Position numbers and translations under genes: made by a program
DNA from: Chionoecetes opilio
Lineage: Eukaryota; Arthropoda; Malacostraca; Decapoda; Majidae
DNA: 64,000 nucleotides
Direction of reading: 5' to 3'
Assembly: GCA_016584305.1 (NCBI GenBank)
Contig: JACEEZ010003605.1
Coordinates: 154,001-218,000, forward strand
Notes under the pieces: generated by a model
Databases searched by the model: none
Told to the model about the DNA's origin: nothing
What the model saw: only the letters and a program-made list of their open reading frames with translations
Shown here: positions 52,555 to 64,000 of the stretch, piece after piece
How positions within the stretch are numbered: position 1 is the first letter of the stretch
Layout of the letters: each line of letters opens with the position of its first letter

Positions 52555-52917
52555 GAATAATATTTCCTACAAATAACAGCACACCTGAATTTCACCTGCA
52601 AATAACTAGATACAGTTAAACATCAGTAAATATTTTTATACAGTAGTCGATCATTATAGTAGGCTCATTAGATCTTTCCCCCTATAAACCAAACACCCTA
52701 CACACATGAACCATGACCATGTGGCAGTGAGCTGTAAGAAGCGAGCCGCCACAGCCGTCGCCGCCACAGCCAGCCGCGCATCACAGCCATCCCAGCCCCT
52801 TCAGCCAGGCTGCATACAGTGCACCTAGCCGCCACGCTCGCCTCAGCTATGCCGCGCTTCACCGCCACAGCAGCCGCGCCTAGCCACCACGCCACCCACG
52901 CGCCTAGCCACACCATC
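52555..52917 (+). other. Leader of the LTR element
   Basis: Untranslated-looking. 52740-52910 is rich in 'GCCGCCACAGCC' repeats encoding Ala/Pro/His in an open upstream frame (from ATG 52819) that runs into the uL14 fragment. It could be 5' UTR of the captured transcript. Confidence 0.4.
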
Positions 52918-53344
52918 ATGTCGAAGAGAGAACGTGGAGCCTCGTCAGGAGGGAAGTCCTGGATCTCTCTCAGCCTTCCCGCGGACGTCGTCATGAGTTA
53001 CGCTAATAACCCAAGCGCTAAGAACATGTACATCATCGCAGCTGTGAACGACATCGTGGACGCCACTCTTCAAGAAGGGCGACACAGGTTCAGGCAGGGA
53101 CACACTCTTAGTTTCCAAGATGCTAGAGGAGTTCCCAGACAAGAAAATGGTTACCTTCTCGGTTGTCCCATCGCCTAAGGTATCCGACCCGATGGTCCAG
53201 CCGTACAACGCTACCCTATCCACCCACCATCTGACCGAGGACGCCGGCGATACTTGCTGCATCGATAACAAGAAGCTCGACGACATCTGCTTCCGCACGC
53301 TCAAGCTACAGAACCCGACCTACGGAGACCTCCTAAAAGACTAA
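52918..53344 (+). pseudogene. Chimeric retro-fragment: ribosomal protein uL14 (RPL23) joined to beta-tubulin
   Basis: Between the two LTRs, ATG 52918 opens 'MSKRERGASSGGKSWISLSL', 'PADVVMSYANNPSAKNMYII', which aligns residue by residue with the start of ribosomal protein uL14/RPL23 (known start: [20 protein letters not shown]). About 15 residues are missing, then 'VNDIVDATL' matches its 'VGDMVMATV' and 'KKG' follows in the adjacent frame. At about 53078 the sequence changes to beta-tubulin: '[20 protein letters not shown]' (GTGSG nucleotide-binding loop, degraded), '[20 protein letters not shown]', '[18 protein letters not shown]', '[20 protein letters not shown]', 'TYGDLLKD' and TAA 53342. 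It is intronless and in element sense, so I infer capture of spliced host mRNAs by template switching. One 1-nt indel separates the two frames. A protein product is doubtful. Confidence 0.85.
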
Positions 53345-53439
53345 TCGAGGAGTGTTCAGTGCAGTGTTAGTTAAGCATTAGTTAAATGTTAGAAAATCAA
53401 GGAAGAATTATTTTGAACATGAACATTGATAATTTATTT

Positions 53440-54260
53440 TATGAACTGGAAAGGATAATACCTACTCGGTTTTGGGTAGTTGTATACCCAGGTAGGAGGT
53501 TGATTGGGATACCAGTCTTTCATTGAATTTCATTAACGGACTCAGTCTGGTTCGATGAGAGTCTTCAAGGTATTTTAATTCAAGTTACAGTCAACCCGAC
53601 TTGCGGTGAAGAGGAGGAAAATACCTACTCGGTTTAGGGTAGTTGTAGCGTCACCCTGTTATTACTCGTGTGGAAATCAAATCGAAAAGTGTTAAATGTA
53701 AAATATTGACCAGGAATGAAAACAAACTGAGGGTCAGTATGTTCTTAATATATCCAGGTCAGAGGTTGATTGGGATACCATTCTTTCACTGAATTTCTTT
53801 AACGGACTCAGTCTGGTTCGGTGAGAGTCTTCAAGGTATTTTAATTCAAGTTACAGTCAACCCGGCTTGCGGAGGATTCATGTGAAGATTAAGCGAAAAG
53901 TGTTAAATGTAGATTACTGAGTCAAGGAGGTGAGTGTGTGTCGGACTAGATGAAACAATTTGGTCTAGGAGATTTCTCATTTCTAGAATTCGGAGTATCT
54001 ATTTTCACGGGCTCAGCCTGGTTCGGTGAGAGGAGTATTTTAATTCGAGATAGTAGTCCTGCTACTCAACTTTACAGTCAACCAGCTTGCGGTGTGGCGG
54101 ATATTTCAGGACTTGTTAGGCTCTCGTTATCTAACCATGAGAGTAGCCGGCATGCGCCTCTGGGACGTTCCTAGCAACGAGAATACGGGTACTGAGTCAG
54201 GTTTTGACGACCACGTTACTACCCAGGTCAGAGGTTGATTGGGATACTTCCCTCTCATTG
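53440..54260 (+). repeat. Degenerate tandem repeat in the internal region
   Basis: Units of about 290 bp share 'GGTTGATTGGGATACCA', 'TAACGGACTCAGTCTGGTTC', 'GAGAGTCTTCAAGGTATTTT' and 'AATTCAAGTTACAGTCAACC' at about 53495, 53765, 53995 (partial) and 54230 (partial). No gag or pol motif occurs anywhere between the LTRs. Confidence 0.8.
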
Positions 54261-54513
54261 AATATTCGTGTAATCTAAACACATTCAGATATCCGTTCAA
54301 AGAATAGTAGGATTTCCAGTAAATTAACCATAAATGCGTCCCATTCACACACATTCTTTTGACAAAGATTTCGAAAGGAAACGAAAGGTCAGTAAGTAGC
54401 TAATTTGATGTTTAAAATTTTTATTCTCCCGGAGAATAAACGTGTGTAATGCCGGGAAATTCCGAGAGAAATGATGGAAATTCCCATCATACGATTCCCG
54501 AGTTATGTATATG

Positions 54514-56019
54514 AAAGAAGGGAGAAGGTTTCAACAACCATATGTTTGGTCTGGGACAAATTGTCGCCTAGATCCAGTATATGGGGGAACAGGTTATTTA
54601 TTATAATAAGGCCATTCAAATCATTTCTGTTCTCGCATTATTTATCTTTCATTCGTATGTCTTTCTCTCTCTCTTCCATTTCTATCTTCCCCCCTCCATT
54701 CTCCCCCCCCCCCATACACCCGGGTCACGAGTCATAATGTGTGAGACATTTATTTCGCGATCGCCAATAACTTGTAGTCAAAACTTCTTATCCTCCCCTT
54801 ATCCTTCTGACAGATCGAAGAACACTCTTAGATTCTGAGTGTCCTTAAAAACAGACAAAATAGAGTCGGGTTACGCATATAAATGTATAGTTTAGTCGAG
54901 TCATTCGCTGAATTAAAAGTCGACCAAATTCCTTTTGCGACTCCCAATACCTCGTCACTCTTAAAAGCATGTTCGTAGGCTTGACCTATGTGAAGAAAAA
55001 CCCTCCCCGAATATTAGAATCATGAATTAAATTTTTCTATATCAAATTAAAAGAATTGGGTCATATGCATTCATTTCATACGTATACTTACTTCTTTAGC
55101 TAATAAGAGTCATTCGAAGACTTATATTCCCTTCAGGGGAAGCCTCTCATAAGTATCCGAACATTTCCCTTTTTCCCGCTAATCCTCCCAACTTTGCCTC
55201 TGTTTTACCACGCGGGAATCAGTCACTCCTCTACTCCCTTCAAGGTAAGACATACAGTAACTCACCTCCATCTTCCCCCTTGTTATAGTATATCTATCTA
55301 TATATATATATATATATATATATACCGTTGTTTAATGTTCATTAACGCATAGGTAGCATGTCATGCCCTTACAAGGGTTATTATAAGAGTCACTCCTCTA
55401 CTCCCTTCAAGGTTTCGGCGAGTGTCTCAGTCTGGAGAGAAACCAAGTCACATGGTGTTGTGAACGCAAACAATTTCATTACTCTTACATTTTCCCTCCC
55501 CTATATCTTCCATGTATATCTATGGTGTTCAGCTTGTGGGTACGTAGATGGTAGTTCTAAGAATATAGTTCAGTGAGGTAGGTTATGCTCTTTAGAGCTT
55601 TCTTTCGCCAAATTAGAGACATACATGTACCTAAGTTTTCAAACCAGGAATAACTTTCGTGGTAAATAAACCAGATGAGTTTAAAGTATAGCTTCTTTTG
55701 TTTCTTGCAAAAACCCCAGGAGACTATTCCTTTGTTATGGAAATATTTCCCCACGTCTCAAAAAGAGTTTCAGACTTACTCGGTATACTAACAAAATCCC
55801 CACGACTACCAAAAATCCCGATATAGTAAATCGTGTTCAGGGGGTAGACCATAGGACTACCCGCTTGGACTGGTGGCAGCAATCCCTCTACAAAAAAACT
55901 AAGTTCATCCCAATTCAGTTGTGACGAGGAGAATTTATTCGTCAGTGGAGAATTATCTCAATTAATATCATTCAACACACAAAGATGTCAGTCACACATA
56001 AAAACCCTGGCATCACACT
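54514..56019 (+). mobile_element. LTR (3') of the non-autonomous LTR retrotransposon
   Basis: Near-identical to 51036-52538. It ends 'CCCTGGCATCACACT' followed by the 5-bp duplication ATGAT (56020-56024) and the BEL pol sequence. Whole element 51036-56019, about 5 kb. Confidence 0.88.
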
Positions 56020-56024
56020 ATGAT

Positions 56025-56630
56025 ATTCTTCCACCAACAATTTAGTAAGATGATGGCGTTTGGGAATTAGTATGGGATGGCAGGTGGTATTTGGAAGAAC
56101 AGCTTGAAAATTTCGATCTCGACACCTAATTATGCCCTCATGATCAAGGTACAGACCTAATAATTTGGTCAATTTATTCCTATGGGGGCTGGCTGAGGCC
56201 AATAGCTGCTTTCCTCAGGAAATACCTGCTTCTGTATTGTTCTGATCCAAAACTTCAAAGGATCAGAGCTATCCCTTTTAATGGATTGGAAGACTATTTT
56301 AGTAGTCTTAATTAGCTTGCTCAATAAAGAAAACCTTTCTATGTCTATCACAGGATCTGGGATCAATTCAGGTTCCCTTATTATATCTTCAGATATGTCT
56401 GACTGAGTGGAAACCTTATTAGGATTATTATTACGCTCTTTCAGCCAGGTAGGGCCTTTAAACCATAATCCTGTATTCATTTTGAGGTTATTATCTCCTC
56501 GCGACGCATTATTATTAGGATTTTCATTAGTGGCAATATGTTCATTATGAACTGGAATACCACTTTCCTCTAAAACCTCACTTATTGGTGTGTGGAAATT
56601 ATCCACTAAAAACCGCTCTAATTTTGAGAA
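56025..56630 (-). pseudogene. BEL/Pao pol (RNase H-integrase junction), upstream half
   Basis: Minus strand from about 56630: 'SKLERFLVDNFHTPISEVLE', 'NPNNNASRGDNNLKMNTGLW', 'FKGPTWLKERN' (the BEL-typical N-P-x-x-x-x-S-R-G ... W-x-G-P-x-W-L block). After a frame change near 56190 come 'GLYLDHEGIIRCRDRN', 'LPNTTCHPILIPKRHHLTKL', 'LVEEYH'. Then the LTR element interrupts the His-containing integrase start, which resumes at 51027. Defective through frame changes and the insertion. Confidence 0.88.
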
Positions 56631-58855
56631 AGGTTAATTTGAATGGTGGAATTTGGCGCCTACCGTCAGAAATTCGGGATACGAACACAAATTCCACCTA
56701 TGTATATATTATAATAGATTTGGGTATATTAAGATGTAATTAGATATAAATTTGGTGGTATTCATCTATAATACCATAATTAATCAAAGGATTAACATAG
56801 TATAAGAATTGTGAGTGACCCACGTATGGGAGTAAAATATTATTGGAACAATACGTGGCGGGCACGAGCCAAGCTGAAAGGTTATTTCAGTGGAGGTAAA
56901 TTAGTAACGCGTCAGCCACTACGACATGAAGTCGGAGTGAGCGGTTTGATTATACACTAAGGTGTAGTCAACTCATAATAATATGAGTAAATTTTAACCG
57001 ATCAATCGGTTAAGAAAGGACGAAGTGTAAAACACACTTTGATCCTCCTCTCCTCCCCTTCCCTTCCTCCATCCTCCTCTCCTCCCCTCTCTGTTCCTAT
57101 CCCCTGTCTTTCCCCTTCCTCCTCTCCCTTCTCTCTATAATGCTAGAATTACGTATAATGTCCCGAGATACATTGTCCCATACAGTGTAGTGAAATGTCT
57201 TAATAACAATTTATTTCTTTATTCTAGGCTAAGTGAACATAGGTACAGTTGTTTAGGTGATGAATTTTATTTCTTATAACAGTTCTATCATATTCTTTCC
57301 TTCTTTCTTCTCTTCCACCGTTCGTCCCCCCCCGTAAAATACCAACTCGAACCGGTTATCTCTGCGGATCTTTAAATTCGCGGAGGGGGTGTTATCGTAG
57401 AAACACATTCCCCTTAATTCCAATAACAGCATCAATCTATTGACCGATCCCATTAAATTATTAGGATACTTGAGAGATCAGAATACAGACACTGTCTGTC
57501 TACAGACAGACAGACACAGACAGTGATATCGCTAAAATTATGTACGCATTCCTTTTCCTTAGAACAATCTCGAAGCATTTCATCCGTGGGAAAGTCATGC
57601 GCATATGCAAGTGGGTTTTGAATTAATAACAAGAGTTAAAGTGATCTTTCCAGTCAAATTTTTCTCATCAAATTGAAAGACATTATTACCCTATCATTCA
57701 TAAAGTATCCCTTTATTCCCACATCCCATCCCAGGCGTTAAAAGTTCGATAACCATGTTATTTAAGTCAATGAGATAACGTCCGGACGTGTCCCTCCTTT
57801 CCCGCGGGTCTGCTCACCCCCCCCCCCTCTGTGTTAGCCCACGAGACATCATTCTCTCTCCCGCTTCTGCGAAAGTAAGACGTCAGAGTTTTTCTCTCCC
57901 TTTTCCCCTTTATGCAGTATATATATTTGGTGTAATTTCAAATACTAGAACGGCTATTTATTACTGACTAGTCCCCGTATCAAATCATTGCAGTGTTAAT
58001 TGAGACGATCATTCTCTCTTCCGCTTCTGCGAAGGCGATTCTCCTGGCAACTCACCCTTTGAAACGATGGCCACATGGTCCTTAACGCAAACATTAATTA
58101 TTCCCACACTTCCTTCCATATCTCCTAATTAGTCAGGCTGTTATGATTATTTTGTGGTGCTAGTTAAGTGGAAAGAAAAGGAAAAACCACCACAGTAAGA
58201 CGAATAAGACCTCATACTGTATATGAAAGAACAATTGGAGTGTCCTTCAGTTGACTTCCAAGAGAAAAATCAGAACTAATTTGTGACATGGTGTTGCGTT
58301 CATTCACAAAAATTCGTCTTGTGAAATGACATTGAAACCTTTATAGTGATCGGAAGAATTAGTCTTATTCGCAGTATGCGCGTAGAGACAGAAAATCAAG
58401 CCATTTCTCTCCACATGTGTTAGTTTTAAATCCAGTTATCTTCATATGATATTTCCTACTAGAATTTACCAAATGTTACATTAGTTTCTATTGAAAACTT
58501 CCATGGAGACGTATGTTTGCCATTAATAAATCTGTATTCATATGACTGAATCTATCTAATTTTGATCAACCCAGGTGACATACACGGTGTGTTGCGGAAA
58601 TACTTATCCACAGACCTCCGAAATTAAGTCAGTGTTAACTCGGTAAAATATTCATATGAAAAATATCAAATCCACGTAACTACCTTGATTTTAAACATAA
58701 ACATTCTGTTCAAGAGTTAGACCTTAAGCCTAAATCTTGAACTAGTGGCAGCTACTTGCAATCTAAATTATCCATTTTTTGTTGATGTAACAAGGCTGGG
58801 TTTTCAGTTGGAGGAGTAAAGCAAATAATTAATACCCAGACCGTAATTTCACGCA
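56631..58855. other. No gene recognised
   Basis: AT-rich with a pyrimidine-rich tract (57043-57140), a GACA/GTCT inverted repeat at 57490-57530 and a 'CATTCTCTCTCCCGCTTCTG' motif at 57850 repeated at about 58009. A 'TTGGCGCC' at 56651 resembles a primer-binding-site start but lacks an identifiable LTR. Confidence 0.35.
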
Positions 58856-60271
<1,416 letters not shown>

Positions 60272-60274
<3 letters not shown>

Positions 60275-60325
60275 GTTTGCTGTATCGCGATTTCGGGTCT
60301 AAGAACCCTTCTTCAGCAGCATATG
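60272..60325 (-). ncRNA. Hammerhead-ribozyme-like fold in the Penelope pseudo-LTR
   Basis: The minus strand reads stem I 5' side CATATGCTG, core CTGAAGA (fits CUGANGA), one extra A, stem II GGGT/ACCC around loop TCTTAG, core GAAA, a minimal stem III (TC/GA) and the cleavage triplet ATA, then stem I 3' side CAGCAAACATG. GCTG/CAGC and CAT/ATG pair to close stem I. Penelope-like elements are known to carry such short-stem-III hammerheads. The extra A before stem II weakens the call. The ORF ATG at 60274 lies in the stem I 3' side. Confidence 0.55.
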
Positions 60326-60652
60326 GAAGATGTTTTCTCCTCAGGAGTTGAGGTGAGCATGATTAAGATGCTGTTGTTGTTGTAGATTGTCACCTGTGTT
60401 TACAGGTGACATGGGCCCTTCGCCTGATGGCGGCCCATAGGTGTAAGTCGAGGGACAATGGCCATAGGTGAAAGTCAAGGGACAATGGTAGGGGGCGCAG
60501 CACTTATGGGCTGCGCGGCGGGAAAGGAGGTGGGAAGAGGAACCGTGGGGGGGCATGCATGGCCCGCTGCCACGGGGTTTGGCTTGTTATCCCACCAGCA
60601 GCTCCTTGCGCGGCGACTGCTGGCTTCCTTTGATTAAGATGCGAAGTGAAGC

Positions 60653-60662
60653 GCTATTTATA
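60653..60662 (-). promoter_or_regulatory. Candidate TATA box of the Penelope pseudo-LTR
   Basis: GCTATAAATAGC on the minus strand, about 330 bp upstream of the ribozyme-like fold and overlapping the end of the upstream Penelope ORF. That is where a tandem pseudo-LTR promoter would be expected. Confidence 0.4.
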
Positions 60663-61535
60663 GCCGGTCTGCCTGCCACGCAGCCTATTACCGATGTCGT
60701 TGATTGGTAGATAGCTTTTGCTTCTCGTCTTCTTGAGTGGGAGACGCTGATTGGTTGTTTGGTCTTCGCTTGGCTTTTCTGTGAGTAGGCTGTTATTTGC
60801 TTTTGTTCTTTTCATGCTGGGTAGAGCTTGTAGGTCGTTTGCCTGTACGTTAAGTTTGGGATTGATCTCTTTTATGTACAGCGCTTCTAGGATGGGAAGT
60901 CGCCGCACATCTGCACACATGTCAACCAATTCTGTATTTTCTTCTAGAAATTTTCTTGTTATGATGATGCCATGTTGTTCTAATAGGTGACTTTTTGAGG
61001 CTCCGGAAGTTAGGTGGCAAGTAAGACGTCTGGACAGCTTCGTTGTCGTCATGCCGATGTAGGATGAGGGAGGACTTCACAGTTTCCTCTTTTGCATGTG
61101 ATCCTATATACGACATGGGACTTTTGTTTTGTCTCCTTCGTCTGGCTTGGGCTGTTACGGAGAAGGAGGTTGCTGGTGTTCTTGTTTTTGTAATAAATTT
61201 GTAGTTTTATTCTCCTCTCTTGGTCTGCAGGTTTCACATTACGGTGGACGATTTGTGATATTATTCTTTCTTCTTCCTGGTGAGCGGTGGAGAAGAAAGC
61301 CAGGTAGAAGATAGTTATGTCTTGACTCTTTTTTGTAGCGTTAGGGTTGTACCAGTTCTCCAAGATTTTCTTAGTCTGACGGTTGATGTCTCTATCGCTG
61401 AAGCCGTTGTTGATGAGGACTTGAGTGGATCGCTCTATTTCTTTGTGCATAAGTTGCCATGTACTGCAGTGTGTGAGAGCTCTTCTGATGTAAGCACCGA
61501 TTGTGGAGTCTTTATATCTTTGTGGGCATTCGCTT
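60654..61535 (-). pseudogene. Penelope-like element: RT C-terminal region and GIY-YIG endonuclease
   Basis: Minus strand: '[20 protein letters not shown]', '[20 protein letters not shown]', '[20 protein letters not shown]' and '[20 protein letters not shown]', which is the linker between RT and endonuclease. Then '[16 protein letters not shown]' and, after a 1-nt frame change near 61050, '[20 protein letters not shown]' (the GIY-YIG core, here V-V-Y / Y-I-G), the conserved Arg, and 'RRLPILEALYIKEINPKLNV' with the catalytic Glu. The ORF ends at 60654. The RT core is missing, cut by the (TA)n tract at 61543. Confidence 0.88.
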
Positions 61536-61541
61536 TCTACG

Positions 61542-64000
<2,459 letters not shown>

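Noticed and set aside
56645..56675. TTGGCGCC as a primer-binding site of another LTR element
   Set aside because: GGCGCC is palindromic and common; no LTR pair or gag follows.

Overview
The window is eukaryotic, almost certainly arthropod and most likely a decapod crustacean. The signs are dense young microsatellites ((TA)n, (GA)n, (CT)n, poly-A), non-LTR retrotransposons with tandem 'GGTAAATACA'-type 3' tails, tRNA-headed SINEs, and many TA-flanked pogo/Tigger-like TIR families. There is no prokaryotic operon structure and I see no intact single-copy host gene. The window is a deeply nested mobile-element landscape.

Layout. 1-7 kb: a degenerate LINE split by a 1 kb fold-back MITE, then pogo-like ends bracketing a 410-codon GC-rich reading frame of an uncharacterised transposase-like family (D..CRHH..E), then an RTE-like LINE. 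7.6-9.7 kb: a TIR element holding a TTAA-flanked element that carries a large GT/CA minisatellite. 9.8-18.7 kb: SINEs, hAT and pogo-like MITEs, LINE 3' halves, and a SINE that shares its 3' tail with a LINE. 19.1-20.6 kb: a nearly intact Tc1 (DD34E) element with one homopolymer frameshift. 21.9-24.4 kb: a MITE interrupted by an antisense LINE. 28-34 kb: Gypsy gag-PR invaded by a piggyBac-like MITE and a TTF-finger hAT; the hAT is invaded by a second TTAA element carrying a different 27-bp minisatellite, which is itself invaded by another hAT with a perfect 8-bp TSD. 34.9-38.9 kb: two oppositely oriented fold-back pogo/Tigger elements, each carrying a SINE. 39-41.5 kb: a TIR element with an unknown C-terminal ORF, invaded by a pogo-like element that carries duplicated LINE tails. 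44.5-47.3 kb: two adjacent minisatellites and a second fold-back MITE hosting a TA-flanked element with a C-terminal-domain ORF. 48-49.6 kb: nested MITEs with a (CT)n tract. 50.4-56.6 kb: a BEL/Pao pol gene (minus strand) split by a recent 5 kb LTR element with 1.5 kb near-identical LTRs and a 5-bp TSD. The internal region of that element has no gag or pol and carries a chimera of host ribosomal protein uL14 (RPL23) and beta-tubulin. 58.9-61.5 kb: Gypsy gag-PR and a Penelope-like element (GIY-YIG) with a hammerhead-ribozyme-like fold. 61.66-64 kb: an almost complete second member of the CRHH transposase-like family, open from its ATG to the window edge, next to a terminal motif resembling the one downstream of the first member.

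The two strongest candidates for something undescribed are the CRHH family (an inferred DNA transposase with a C-x-x-H motif and hAT-like spacing) and the non-autonomous LTR element carrying the RPL23/tubulin chimera. All functional calls come from reading translations and repeats by eye; no database search was run.
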